64,000 bases of DNA, taken from positions 17,651,001 to 17,715,000 of the forward strand of contig JAJNNQ010000018.1 in assembly GCA_027886175.1 (NCBI GenBank), read 5' to 3'. A program made the position numbers and the translations under genes. The notes beneath the pieces were generated by a model that saw nothing but the letters and a program-made list of their open reading frames with translations, ran no database searches and was not told the DNA's origin. Below, in pieces: positions 35,740-49,019 of the stretch; position 1 is the first letter of the stretch; each line of letters starts with the position of its first letter. The stretch comes from Phylloscopus collybita. Its lineage: Eukaryota; Chordata; Aves; Passeriformes; Phylloscopidae.

Positions 35740-38650
35740 TTTAATTTAGCATTTATTAGTTAATTAGCTACATGATTTAGTTCTGAACAATTACCAAGAA
35801 CTGTATATGTATAGAAACAAACCTAAATAATTAGGGTTTTTTTAGCTTTTTAATAGATTTAAAAAGAAATTTTTTAAGTGTGGACCTCAGTCTTGCAGGC
35901 TGAAAATTCTGTGTATTCAAAACTTCAGGTGACTTTAAGGGAAGAATCTGGAGATATACATATTAATGTACACTAGCAAAATAACAGAATTTCCCAATAG
36001 TTGAGAAACAGTATAAGGTAAAAGCTTTCATTGGCTATGAAGTTGTCTTCGCTCCTCCCCCCTTCAGTCTCTTCTGTCAAGTAACTGGGAGATGTTCTTA
36101 CCTGCTTGTAACTTTATATACATCCATCCAAGCTGTGCTATAATGAGAGAAGTCTTTTTTATTTTATTTATTTTATCTGTGATCACTTCCTGCTGTCATC
36201 TCGTGTTCATATTAATAGTAACAGAAAACAGGGATTTCATTATGGGCACTGTCTCTATCATGTGCCTCATGCCATGGCTTCATTTCTGTTTACCTGCCAG
36301 TTGTTAAGTTCCTTATAGTAGAGATTTTTTTTTTAACTGTCCAGAAGCAATCCTCTCCTCAAGAGAGCCTAGAGTCTGTAGCATATATACTTAATACTGC
36401 TCAAAATAAGTAGCAAAACAATAAATAATAATAATGATCAGTAAAAGGAAGAGAGTACCAATTTTACCCTTAAGTCAAGAGAGTCTCTAATTTTTTTTCA
36501 ATTTTCAGTGGGGCATTCCAGAGTACAATTTAGAGAAGTATTTATAAAATGATATCTATGTTTTCTGTTCCTGTTACATGTATGTTTCTCTTTAGGTACA
36601 ATGAAACTGGAATCTCTCTCTTTTTTAATTCCAAGGCAGGTAATATGCAAATAATGAGAGGAAGCTGGAGGCACTGAGTGTATCAGCAGTTATACCTGAT
36701 TCTGTATATAAAAACCAGGTACCTGCTAGATGAAATGAGCTGTAACTCAAATATCATGCTTTATGTGCTAATCAGTGGGAGCAGATTGGTGTTGCCTTTG
36801 AAAGGTGGTGGTAAGATGTGCTAATTGGAGCTTTGCCTTAGAAATGCCATTTCCCAATACATGAATGTTTTCATAAGAGAATCATCACCATAGATGTTAA
36901 TTAGCAATATCATCACATGCTCTTCTGAGATGCAGAAGATTGAATTATTATCCCACAGGGATAGTTGCTACAGGTCTGTGCACAGTCATGAGAAAATGTA
37001 TGGCAGTTTGAACCCCCAACACTGTGTTATTACTTAGACTGTATTTTTTTGTTCAGTAGACCTCAGTTTTTTGATGCTCAGTTCCTAAACACTAAATCCA
37101 TGCAGTATTATTTTATTGTGATATATTATTTTATCATTATTTGTTATTTTACTTATTTAAAAAATAATTATTTCATTAATAAGGAAATGCTATGGCCTCC
37201 TGTTTGTATTTCTAGTATACCTATGATTTGTTGTCTAAATAGCTGACAATATATATGCTATATTGTACATGCATAATATTCTGTTAAATATTTTACCAAA
37301 GAGAAAGATCAATGCTTTTAATAGTAGGAAATACTATAAGTATATATCTTATATATATATGGCAAGGAATGCTAGAGTGGAAAGTGCTCTTATTTCCTTT
37401 ATTTCTGTATGTTCTCAATCCTTATTTTCTCAAGGACTTGAAAAGGTGCTATGAATTTGAATTGCTGAGTCAACATAAACTCCAGGAGAGGCCAATGACA
37501 TTTTTTTTACCATGTTGGAATTTTTTTAGAGAAGAGCAGATCTGTATTACAGGATGATAAGTGCTCTCATTTCTCTTCCCGTGGGGACTGACAGAAAGGA
37601 ACTGCTGATGACCACATTGAAGTGGAACTGAGTAGGCCATGGTGACACTCCTCCTTTTGAATACTAGAATGGAAATTAATTACTAGCTACTGCTTGTCTG
37701 GGTTTTGGCTAGCACACTACAGAAACGCTTCAGCCTTGACTAAGACCAGATAAAATTAGGAGTGACATTTCTTAGGTGATGGCCTACTCTTACTAATAGT
37801 TTGGGGAAAAAACCAAAAGCAATAGCTACCCAGCTGTTGGGTGAAAGAGGCTACATGCTCCTCAGTTTTTGTTTTCTGCTGCTGGTGTTAGAACTCAGCA
37901 TCAAATGTCAACATGGAAGGATTGAAAGAGCTAAGAGCTATGATCAACCTTAGCCTACAAGCTGCAACTCTGACAACTCAGTTTAACTCCAGAGTGATAT
38001 AAAATGAGACTATTCACTCATTAGCAGGTTATATTCTTGTCTGCAACATTTCCAGGAGTGTAAAGACATCAGTGATGAAAGTGATATGGGCTGAGATAAT
38101 AAAATGTTTTTATTTGATTGCTGCCATCTTTGCCCCGGGAGCCACAACTATCTGAATCTCCAGAATTGAAAAAAAAAATTAAAATTAGTGGCAGTAGCTA
38201 AAGAGCATTGCTCTCTAGCAAATAGTTATTCATGCACCTTATGGAACAGGGGATGTTCAGGATTTACTTACCAGAATATTAACTTTTCAAAGTTGATGAG
38301 TACATTTGCTTTCTTACTACATAAACTTTTTCTTGCTTTCTGACACCTTATTTCCTTAACAAAGAGGATTTCCTTGTTAAAAGTATCCATTAAAAATATT
38401 TACTTTCCAAGTGAGTGGTCACCTGTTTAAATTATTTTCAAATGTATCCTTTATATGCCTAGCCAATTGCCACCATTTTATAGCAAATAGATTATATAAC
38501 CATAAATGCTATCAAAGTATATTTGGTTTGTTCCCCTGGGGTTTCTGTAATTCCCTATAGCTGTTGAAATCTAGTAATCTGTAATTTCCTTTTAAAGGAT
38601 TTGGATGGTTTAGACTTGTAACCCATGGCTTGTACAGACAGCAAAAAAGG
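35740..38650. other. Intergenic sequence 3' of EFCAB11
   Basis: AT-rich, without a recognised gene or transposable element. The section 36620-37000 has higher complexity and contains ATGCAAAT (an octamer/POU-type site) near 36644 plus several TAAT-core sites. It is treated as a possible regulatory element in the findings. 37090-37380 is strongly A/T-rich. Confidence 0.45.
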
Positions 38651-38654
38651 GCAA

Positions 38655-38856
38655 TATGTTTTAAACTGAAAGAGGGTATGTTTAATTTGGACAAGTTTTC
38701 CTGAGAAGCTGTGAATGCTCCATCACTGGAAACATTCAAGGTCAGGCAGGATGAGGCTTTGAGTGACCTGATCTCGTGAAAGATATCCCTGCTCATGACA
38801 GGAGGATGGACTAGATGACCTTTAAATATTCTTCCCAACCAATCCCATTCTATGTT
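38655..38856 (+). mobile_element. CR1 LINE 3' end, plus strand
   Basis: Blocks typical of the CR1 3' UTR occur in order: GAGAAGCTGTGAATGCTCC and ATCACTGGAAACATTCAAGG (38703-38742), GGATGGACTAGATGACCTTT (38804-38823), and then TTCCCAACCAATCCCATTCTATG. It is a short, 5'-truncated copy of roughly 200 bp. Confidence 0.85.
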
Positions 38857-38859
38857 TAT

Positions 38860-40080
38860 ATTGCTTTAGTTATTGAATGAACAATTGTAAGACTAGGGTC
38901 TTTGGGCAACATGACATTCCTGATGCCCTGGCCAGTATAATATACTGAAATCTATGGGAGTTTTCACCAAAAAAGAATTCAGACAATTAAGTCAAATATC
39001 AAGACTGGCCACACATAAATATTTTTTTTTATTTATTTTTTATTTTTTTTCCCTGTCAAATAATATTTCATCCATTTATTCATTCATCAAAAGAATAAGA
39101 ATAAATTTATATGTGCAGTACATCATAGAATAAGCAGTATTTCCCTATAGGGTTCCCAAAATAAAACTTTGTGTAAAGATAGTACATTAAGTTTGTGGCA
39201 GTGTTACCGTGTCTTCTATCTTTAATCAGCTGTGTGGGTGGTGGCTGACTAGTCAGAGTAACTAGCTGACACACGAAATGTCACAGTTCAAAGAAAAGCT
39301 TTGGCATGACTCTCATTTACTATAATATATCAGCTTTACACTTCTCTGGCAATGAAATGCTGTCTTAAAATCAGGATGAATTACAACTGCATTCTGCATT
39401 CCAGCTTTGATTCCTTAACACTATTCTTTGGGAAGGCTGCCCAAACATAAAAAGAAGTCAGGCCTATTTGTGTAACATTTTGTGTAGAGATTCCTAGTAA
39501 CAATCTGAGAAAATACACTGTACCATTGTCTAAAAGAAATAGTAGTAACAACTGGGGGTTTTGATCATAGTTATTTAAGGATCCATATTTGAGCCTCTTA
39601 TTTGCAAGAGGTAAAAAATTAGTGATAAATTTTAAAAGAGCACAGAGGATCCACATGCATTAACATTTTGTCTCAAAGCAGTGCAGTTCTGAAGAGAATC
39701 TTCTGATCTTCCCCACTTTCTGTGTATTTGTTTGGTTTGCAGTGTCATTTTGGTGCATGCAAATCAAGATTCATTCTGGAGAAGAACAAACTAGAAGACC
39801 ATTCTGAGCTCACACGAAACATGCAGCAATACCCAATGGAGACAGGAGTATGAATAATTACTACTTTGTACCACCATGAAGTTCTCAAAGTCTTCCTGCA
39901 TATGTCAAGCAGTCCAACTGACCATCAGCAACAAGGCATCCCATTCTCCGTGTCTAGTTTTTCAATTGAAAGAAAAGCCGGTGTCACTGGCCTCAGTGTC
40001 CTCTGGGATTTGTTCCTGTGGCTCAAGGTCTTTCTTAGTCCTTTTAATGGGACCTTTGGATGTTCATCAAAGTTAGACTG
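38860..40080. other. Intergenic sequence
   Basis: Contains the low-complexity T-rich run ATTTTTTTTTATTTATTTTT (39020-39051) and a possible acceptor-bounded open frame at 39743-39853, discussed in the findings. Otherwise nothing recognised. Confidence 0.45.
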
Positions 40081-40084
40081 GGGG

Positions 40085-40322
40085 TAGAGTTTGGCAATCA
40101 GTTCCAGTGTCTCACCACTCTTACAGTAAAGAATTTCTAAAATCTAATCTAAACCTACTTTTTTTCATTTTCCCTTGTCCTGTCACTACATTCTCTCATA
40201 AAAAGTCCCTCTCTAGCTTTCTTGTAGGATCCCCTCAGATCCTGGAAGGCAGCAATTAGGTCCCCCCAAAGCCTTCTCTTTTTTAGACTGAACAAACCAA
40301 ATTCCCTCAGCCCTTCCCACTA
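40085..40322 (-). mobile_element. CR1 LINE fragment, minus strand
   Basis: The plus strand carries antisense CR1 text: GTTCCAGTGTCTCACCACTCTTACAGTAAAGAATTTC (40100-40137), TTGTCCTGTCACTACA (40175-40190), GAAGGCAGCAATTAGGTCCC near 40244 and GACTGAACAAACCAAATTCCCTCAGCC (40289-40315). These are ORF2 C-terminal and adjacent segments. Both ends are truncated: the 3' UTR tail with octamer repeats is absent. Confidence 0.85.
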
Positions 40323-40324
40323 AA

Positions 40325-43300
40325 TTACTGGGTTTGCACTGAAGTATTTGCTAATGTAGAATTACTCAGGAAGTCTGGTTTTTAAAATGACTTTGATACC
40401 CATGCTGTGGACAGTATCATGGCCTTAGTCAAATGACATCTCCCACTGACACCAGGGAGGAGTATTTATTTATGTACTCCAGTCAAGTTTGCATTTGTTT
40501 ATAAAATCCTTTTAGAGTCATTCTAATTTATTTAAATTTAATTTACTCTTGGCTTTACTACATGCAACAAAAAGTTGAATAATGTGGACAAAGATGGCTT
40601 ACAAACTAGCTATGAAAATTAAGACACCTACAATGGTACATCTTAAAATGAGTTGCTGTGTTAGAAGATCTGAGATATGTCTCCTGAGAAAAGCCTAGTA
40701 GCTGCAGAATATTCATGCTAGAAAGAAAAAACTTTTAAATACTTAATCTTTCTTGGAGAAGAAAGCTGTGATAGATGTTAAATAATTGTGAAATATTCAG
40801 TGGCATATTGAGATGTAACAGATGCTATGGAATCATGTTATAGTCAAACATTGTACTAATTTTGTAAGTGTCATATATTTGTTAGCATTCCTATTTCTAG
40901 CTAAGGGCAATCTTGAGAGTGAGTAATATGAAATCTAGTGAAAAAAGAGTACAAATAACAAGTCATTTGAAGCTCTGCTCACCCACTCTGTTGGGAAGGC
41001 AGCATACAGACATATGTATCTACCTCAAAAGGCCTCAGAAGCTGAATTACATGACATTCTGACTTTTGACAGTACTGTCTTGGAAGAGGAAAGCCCTATT
41101 CCAGTACTGACATCTTGTGCCAAAAGAAAGCAGCCCTGAGATAGGACCACAAGTACCCTAGATTTTTCAAGCCCTCTTTTGGAAGACAAGTAAACCTGAT
41201 CTGATCAACTAGCATATATGTTAGAAAGATGTTTTAAGATTTCTTTTTATTTCTGAGAGGGTCTTGGTCTGAATCAATGCATTTAATTAAATGTTTTGAG
41301 AGGGAATGCACTATTTGGTTTTTTCATAGTTAGCTTTGTGAAATGGACACTTTTTATTGGCTATTTTAATAATACCCCAAAGTGAGATCTGCAAGGAAAA
41401 CTACAGAACAGAACAAATGATGGAGCCCAAAAAACCTTTCTGGACAGAGACAAAATTTCACCATGTGAAAGATCAAAAGCAGAGTCCTGAAATTTAAGAT
41501 AAATGCAAGAAAATTGTAATTGTACTGTGAGACAGATCTAGGATCCACCTCTTTCAAAGTGCAATCTCTGACAGTTGGTAGCAGTGGTGACATAGCAATA
41601 GGGGTGTTGAAGAGTGATGCCTCCCTAACATGATGCCTCTGTCGAGCAGCCAGAGGTTCACATGTCCTCTCCATCATGCAGTGTACTGGAGACGTGATTC
41701 TGGTCTCATACACACTTGCTCCTCTCTAGGTGTCTTTTTTTCAGTCCTACTTTTTTCCAGTCTTTTTGAGGTGATCAAATGCTCACTTCCTGAGGTTGTG
41801 GAAATAACTGTGGCTTTGTATAGCAGTATATTAATGTTTCCGATTTTATGTTCTATAGCTTTCATGTTAAGAATTTAAGATTCATTAGTGAAATGGACGT
41901 AGACATAATTCAGAAATATCTGGAAGCAGTTAGATTTCTCTTTATTCTTGCCATGATCTTCATTCATATATGATATATAATTGTACTGTCATAAAAAATA
42001 CATACATGCTATATCATAAATAAAACATAAAAATTAGAAGTCAGACTATTTATAAAATTTAATCACCTAAATAAGTAGGAAGGTCTTTTAAACAAATAGG
42101 CCTTCTAATCTGCAAAATGAGTGAGGCAGCTAAGTTCTAGCTTGTACTTACAGGAAACTTTCTTTTTGGAGTCCCCCCTTGTGATGGGGTGCTTTTTCTC
42201 TCCCAAAAGTCTAGTATCAGGGTTAAAAAGATAAATGAGACTTGCAGCTTTGGTTTTCAGAGCAGTTTATTCTGTTTTTTATTTCAAGTTTTGCATGTTG
42301 CCGAAATCTGGCTTAACGTGCCAGAAACACAGTGAAAAAACCCACCTGGACACAAGATTCCAAGGTTTGTAAAGGTTTTTAACTTAATTGACTCTTAAAA
42401 CATGCTATGTTTACAATTTTGTGTGAATAATTACTACTTATTTTAAACATGCAACTTCTGCGTCAAATTCATTTTACTAATGTCTTTGTGCCACTGTCAC
42501 AAGCAGAAAATGGAGCAGAAGAAGAACATGAGTTATGGACTAAAATTCTTTATTTTGCTCTTATTTGCCTCTATACTAAAAACTTAAAACAACAGATTTT
42601 CACTCTGTGACAAACTAAACTATTATTTCTTTCCCACCTTTGTTGCTTTCAACTCATCTCTGAGTGTTGGAAGTTTTTCCCATGGACTAAGGTCAAAGGC
42701 AGTGCTTTCCTGGGGTCCCAGCTGGGGTCTATAGCCATGGTTTTCCACATGCCCTGGACTCCAACATGTACTGAAATCTAATAGTACATCACTTCGAAAA
42801 CCCTGCAGGAATTAGCCTGCAGTTTAAGAGCTTTTTTAAAGACTAAACAATTTATATAAATAAATAGGAAAAGGAAGAATTTTAAAAATCAGACACGTAT
42901 CATAGAAAGCCTCAGCCACGCAATTTACTGAGAACGAGGTAAATCCTCAGACTGATACTTGACCACTGGTGGGTTTATAGACTACAGAGTAATACAATGC
43001 AGAATGCTGCCTAGAAACAAGGTTTGAGGTCTATGCTCTGCTGTGGTGATATAGCTGTGCTGCTCTGAGTGGGAAGAGTCCTCCCAGCATCTGCTGAGAA
43101 CCCTCTGCACTGCTGTCCCGTGCTCTATCTGCCCTGTTAGGCAAGGAGTGTTCAAATCTCTATGCAGTGCCACAACCTGTAAGTATTATGATCAGACAGA
43201 GTCTGTTTCACATACAGACATTTGCTCTGTTCACAGTGACCCATGAGAACAGCTGCAGATTTCTAAACTTAGCAAATCACCTAAGTTTACTGGACCTTAA

Positions 43301-43455
43301 AAACGTGAGTCATACAGATTTGTTAAAAAATCATTTAATACTGAAACTCATTAGGTGCTTTGACAAAGACTGGTCAGCAATGTTAACATTGTTGCTATAA
43401 TTATAATGTGTCGAAGCCAACATGTTGACATGGACACTGCACTTACACTCGAGGT
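40325..43455. other. Intergenic sequence
   Basis: AT-rich. The frames at 41366-41878 overlap on both strands and show no family features. Nothing else recognised. Confidence 0.45.
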
Positions 43456-43459
43456 GCTT

Positions 43460-43806
43460 CTTTAGAATCATCAGAAGGCTGCAAGTATCAGCATCTTGAT
43501 ATTCCAGAGTCTCTCATACCTTTTCTCTGTATCTTTTATGAGCAGCTCCACACAGCTCTGGCTCTAGCACAGCCACCTAACCCTCTGTGTCCTACTTACA
43601 GCAGCTTACCTTTTCTGGCCCTTGCATGACCTCCTGGCCCTAGGTCTTAACAGCATGACAAGCAGACTCTAACTAACTCCAACCAGCTAACTCACTCTTT
43701 ATCATCCCATGGTTGTGAGGGCAAGGCTGTTTCTACTCAAGGATAATTAACACAGCTGTAAGATATCAGGGGACAGACTGCCTTCAGCAGCATCTCCTTT
43801 TGTCTC
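43460..43806. repeat. Dispersed repeat, copy B (probable ERV LTR)
   Basis: This is the partner of the element at 29265-29607, in the same orientation, with the shared blocks in the same order (exact 22-base word at 43683-43704; CCTTCAGCAGCATCTCC near 43780-43796). It contains extra bases in the middle (about 43570-43640) relative to copy A. No coding sequence is associated. Confidence 0.65.
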
Positions 43807-44164
43807 CCCAGTGTTGCTCCCAATTATGAAAACTGTCATGATCTACAAGTTGGGATGATGTGTTAAAGTTTAGATCAGGAAAAGACCAGTTTTTAGATAT
43901 ATAGAATGGAAAGCTGTAAATCAAGGGTGAGAAGTCATGTTGGATCTCTACCTGAGAGCTTGTCAGTAGAATCACAAGAAAAAATGTATTTGTAACTCTC
44001 TGATTTGTATCAGTTCTCCATTGCAATGATTCATCATTCCAGTTCTTTGTTCTCTATGAGAGTTCTCTACCTATAGTATGGAACAAAAAAAATTTAGAAA
44101 TGGTGTACACAGGGCAAGGAACATAAAGAAATTCAAGCACCTTTGTCCTCCTGAAAAATGATAT

Positions 44165-44330
44165 GAACTTCAGAAATGCCCTATGGGTCAGGTCTGTGGT
44201 CCATTAAGTTCAATAGCCTGCCTCCAACTGTGCTCATGGGAAACATTATTTGGAAAGGGCACAGAAGCCAGGGTGTTCCCTGCCCCCTTATACTCTTTCA
44301 GCACCCACAGACACCAGATTAAGAAAGCTG
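44165..44330 (+). repeat. Ancient amniote interspersed repeat fragment
   Basis: The phrase GGGTCAGGTCTGTGGTCCATTAAGTTCAATAGCCTGCCTCCAACTGTG (44186-44232) is followed by CATGGGAAACATTATTTGGAAAGGGCACAG. This follows the order of an old repeat well represented in turtles, crocodilians and birds ('ggtcagaccaatggtccatctagcccagtatcctgtctcc...acagtggcc'). I recognise the pattern from memory and cannot name the family securely. It is diverged and non-coding. Confidence 0.45.
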
Positions 44331-45175
44331 GAGGGCACTCTGCTAGTCTTAAAGACTTATGAAGCAAAACCCCCAAACATTTACTTTTACCGGAACTGGT
44401 AAGCACAGGCTAAGCTAAACTTGAAATGGCTGGGACCCTTCCAATCATAGCTGTAAAAAGAAAAGCTAGACTCTGTCGTAAGAAAATGTAAACAGTCAAA
44501 GACTTTCAAAGCATATTTATGATCTTTTATATAGATATATCATCCACTATTCTTTTACAGCATGTTCCTTTCTCCTAGGAAGCATATAAATGAGATTATG
44601 TTTTAGCTGCTAATTAATAGTGTTCCACAGCCTTCTGACAACAGAGGAAATTCAGTGTCAGCTTTGCTCTCCCTTGCACCTACTTTCTTTGAATTTACTT
44701 TCATCATGCTTTCAGCAAGACTATAGCTCTTAACAGGGCCCTTGCTATCAAAGATGGAAAGTTTCAAAGATGGACTTGCACACAGAAACCCTTCAGTTGT
44801 ATTTTACTTCAAAACTTCTATCTATTTGGGCTAAAAATGAGAAAATTATTTCTCTGAATGACATACCCCTGTATTTTAGAAAGATATTCCTGATGCAGTT
44901 TGTGTATTGCATTAAACATGTTCAAATGTAGTAAAAATAATGATCTGTCTACTTAATTATTTGCAGGTCTTCAATAATCTGCAAACTAACACAATCACTA
45001 AACAGTAACATAATAAAAAATAAATAAAAAAAATAAATCTTCTATAAAACTGTTCAGGAAAGAGTCCTCATAAATTTCTAAATGAAGGTATACTGCATTG
45101 CTTCTATACCATAACTTCAAAATCCAATGTCACTTAGTATGAGATCAAATCCCTCACAGAGGCTGTCATATCAGA
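44331..45175. other. Intergenic sequence
   Basis: AT-rich. Contains AATAAAAAATAAATAAAAAAAATAAA low complexity at about 45010-45037. Nothing else recognised. Confidence 0.45.
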
Positions 45176-45179
45176 CCAA

Positions 45180-45248
45180 CATAGATAGTTGGATTTAGTG
45201 ATCTTAAAGGTCTTTTCCAAAGTAAATGCTCCCATGATTCTATGATTA
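45180..45248 (+). mobile_element. CR1 LINE 3' terminus, plus strand (very short)
   Basis: Contains AGTTGGATTTAGTGATCTTA, AAGGTCTTTTCCAAAG and the terminal ATGATTCTATGATT (45187-45247). This is the last ~65 bp of a CR1 copy, including the octamer-type tail. Confidence 0.8.
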
Positions 45249-48125
45249 ATACAGTAGACTCAACATTCCAAGTTTATTTAACAAGGTCTGATTTTTAAAA
45301 ATGTGTTGATTGACGTAAGTATAGTACCATCCTCTGATTTCTGATTCTCTTATGCATTATCTGCATTTCTTATTTATATTTGGTCCTTTTTATGCCATTC
45401 CTGCACTGTAAAGGGATGTTAGAATGAGTGTAAATGTGCTTTATACCCCACTTATATTCCTAAAATTGTATAAAATGAACAAATGAAGAACATAAGCAAG
45501 GTTATTTTATGTAACTTTGTACGTGTTTAAAGTTGTGGGCTTCTCTGTGAGATTGTACAGAGTATCTCAGATTCCAGGAAATATTACATCTTCCCAAGTG
45601 AATGGCAATAATTGAAGTACCTATCTTCCATCTCTCACTTTAGAGGCTTTCTTCACTCCCTCTGTTACACAATCGTTATGGATGTGACATCCTGTTATTA
45701 CATGAAAAAGTAGAGATTTCCAGGAGATAAAATCTCAATTAATACAAGGACCCTTTGAGCGTATGTAGCTGGAAAGTCTAGCTAAAAATTCTTCTGAACG
45801 AGAATCTGAAGCCAAGACAAATGTTAAATAGATTGTATTTTAGTGTTTTCCAGAGGTAGCCTGAGTCTTCATACTCTTCCATGAATGACTTCAAGTTAAT
45901 TTCTACTTTCCATTTACTTTTCAACAGCATGAATTTAGTTTACATTATTTTAAACTAATATTTAGACATCTGTTGATAAAGTTGTTCTATACAAAGAGGA
46001 GGTTTAAACGTGTTACTCTTTTTAACAGTCCTGCTGATTGTATAGCAGAAATGCTGGTAGAGACTTACTAAAGTCACTGCTTTGAAGAATAGAACTGAAA
46101 AGGACCCAGAAACAAAAGTAGACCAAGCCTGTCAGTGTCTCATCAGGCTGACCACAGCATCTCAGCACAACTGAGAAACCTTGGAATATGACACTACAAA
46201 TGCATTTCAAGTATTTAGAGAGATATACAAACAAATTAATTTGTGGGTTTCATACAACAGAAGTTATAGTAACATAAAACTATTTTGGGTTTAAACATGA
46301 TTGTAATAGTAATATTTGTGTCTGTTGATGTGCATTCCATTTCACCAATGTGAATCCAACACTGGCAGGACTACGTAGGCAGCAGTGAAGGTAAATGTGG
46401 AATTTTTAAAAGTATGAAACTTACAGCCATGTCTCACTGAAATTACATGCAACACATTTCTGAAGACCTTAGGGTTCGACTTGGGACAAAAAGATACACA
46501 TGAACTAATTTATATCAGTGAAATACAGCTGAAACTAAGATGCTTTCAAATATCTGAGCTGATTATTCTTTTGCTAACTGTAAACATCTCTATGCTGTGC
46601 TCCACAGCAGAGAAATAGCCCTGCACATTTTTCAGTATCCCATCCATAGCCAGTGGAATCAGAGGTGTCAGAGATGATTTTATTTTGTCAGCATAATCTT
46701 GAATGTTGATGATATGTATGAAAACAGTAATCTACTTACATGTCAACTGTTGGAAGTTTTGTTGGAAGATTTGCAACTACACAAAACATCTTGGTAACTT
46801 ACAACTTATATTTCATTCAAAACCCGTTTCTGCCCAATAAACAAGAAATACCATGATGCCATTTTGTAGTCACTTTTCAGAGCATAGCAGTTAATCTAAC
46901 TCTACAGTTACACTGTTACTGTATATTAGGAAATATATGTGATGTTCAGTTACCTGCAATATAGGGCTAGGGTTATCTGAAACTTGGCAATTTTATGCCT
47001 TTTAAAGCCGTCATGCTGTAAACTGCACGCAATCCAGTAAAAAAACCAGTTTTCTTTCCTTTAAATACAGTTGATCACTGTTTCAGGAATATTTACCACA
47101 TCAGCATCTATCCTTGCACAGGATCCCACTAGGCAAAGTACTCTGCAACCATGTCTGAAAGGGTCTCTGCCTCTCAGAATAGGGTACATAGTTCGTCTTT
47201 CCTGCTGGTGAGATAAAATACTTACTCCACTGTTTTATGACTGATTTTACTTATCTCCAGCTATGCAAATACCACATTTTTGCATGTTTTGCAAAACCTG
47301 TTAACACCCCTTCTTGAATCAATCAACAGCAAACCTGAATATTTCACCTCTGTGAAATAGTCTCTGTTATTATCATAAAAATCACATGGGCAACAGTAGG
47401 CTGGCAATCTATGTTTGATGTTTCTCCTCCCTGCAGCAGATAATATATGTGCATAATTGCTCAAGTGCCATCTGGTTGCAACTTAAGATGTGTTGCTCAT
47501 TGATAATAAAAGCACTGATTTGGTCCCCACACATAAAATGGAAGTCTATTTAACACGAGTATACATGATTTTGTAGGACCCTGATACAAAAAAAGAGCAA
47601 TGCCTTGTCAAAACCTTTTAAGAGATGTGTATTTAATAATAGTTTTTCTAAATAGACTGAAAATATGGCTGAGAGAGACCTGATTGTTTTGGAATTGAAA
47701 AGTTTAATTGTTGCTATGAGCATGGAGCGGCAGTGTGAAGCTCTCAGTCCATTTAGTCACGCTATAGGGCACCCATAGACCTTCCCTAGCACAGAGGAAA
47801 GGAGAGGGAAGAATAAGGTTAAAAGGTGGTTGGGGCTCAGGCCAGAGTGCGCTGCAGTAAATGGCAAAACTCTCTTTGATACCTGTGTGTATGCCCTTGT
47901 CTGCTCAAAACGTGGGGTGGTGTCAGAGCAATTGGAAAAAAACCCAAGAAGCGACAACTGAGCAAAAATATTATTCAAATGCATGAAAGACTTGCAGATA
48001 TGAGAAAAACCCCATAATAATCCTTTTTTTCATGTTCATTGATAGTGCAAAAAGTAATGTGATTAAACGGTGGCAAGTAAGATTTACTTTAAAGCAGGGG
48101 AAACTCTTTAATGAACAGGGAGTGA
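45249..48125. other. Intergenic sequence
   Basis: No gene or transposable element recognised. 47260-47520 is higher-complexity sequence with TGATTTGG, GCATAATTG and TAAT-type motifs and could be regulatory. Confidence 0.4.
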
Positions 48126-48129
48126 CTGG

Positions 48130-48305
48130 CAGGGATCCCTTGCCTGAAGCACTTGTCAAGTGCCCATTAACAGGGAGGCTCTAGAAGGGGTTGAACACAT
48201 ACCTGCCAAGATAAGCTTAGCCCATTCTGCCATAGGGCAGGGAGATGAAAGAATGACCTCTGAGATCCTTCCAACCCCTGCTGTGGTCCTCTGTGTTCTG
48301 CATGG
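48130..48305 (+). mobile_element. Possible diverged CR1 3' end, plus strand
   Basis: The stretch AGAATGACCTCTGAGATCCTTCCAACCCCTGC (48251-48282) corresponds to the CR1 'gatgaccttgaaggtcccttccaaccc' signature. The upstream text (GGGAGGCTCTAGAAGGGGTT) is compatible with a CR1 3' UTR. There is no octamer tail. Short and diverged, so tentative. Confidence 0.5.
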
Positions 48306-49015
48306 AGACTCCTCATCTCTCATGCCTTTGTAGCAACGTCTGTGCATTACTTGTCATTTCAAGGAGCAATGCCCTTAGCAGTTCTTCCCTTTGACCGGTG
48401 TTTGAGACAAGAAATAGGGGAAGCATTATGTATTTGGTTTTTTAAAATCAGTTTTTAAATTTGCTTGTCTATCTGATAATGTTCATTTTAAACACAGATT
48501 ATTGCCATTTCAAATGTGTGCAAAAGTGATAAGGGAGGTGACTAGCAGCTTATTATTAATTTGCTGCTTTTATTTTTGGGAAATTAACATTCTGGCAAGA
48601 AATTTAATTGGACTTTTGTTAATTCTCACAGTGATGCTTTGGTTTTTCCTTTTGGGACTGGAGAGAAAAGCCAGCATCTGGTGTTTGAGGATGCTAGGGA
48701 CTTACACCGTATTTTGCCTAATATCTCTACTGTGAATAAACAAAAGGAATAATTATGTGAATTATGAGGTGTCTTGAATGAAGACTTCTCTGACTGTATC
48801 TGTGGAATATATGTACTCCTTTCTTTGTTGGAGAATATTTGTTCTGTGTTGTGCATCTTGGGCAGCACATTACCTATACAGATATTCACAAGTTATTTTT
48901 TTCAAGCAGAATCCAGAAATAATATTAACAAAGGTAGTCAGATATGCAGAGAGACTTTTGTTCTTCTGAGCTCTGTCTGTATAAGAGCTCTGGGAAAATA
49001 TAAGAATAGGAGAGT
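48306..49015. other. Intergenic sequence
   Basis: AT-rich. The upstream half of a 285-codon frame (48774-49631) passes through here, but it has no features of a protein and gains its length from the GC-rich array to the right. Confidence 0.45.
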
Positions 49016-49019
49016 TGGT

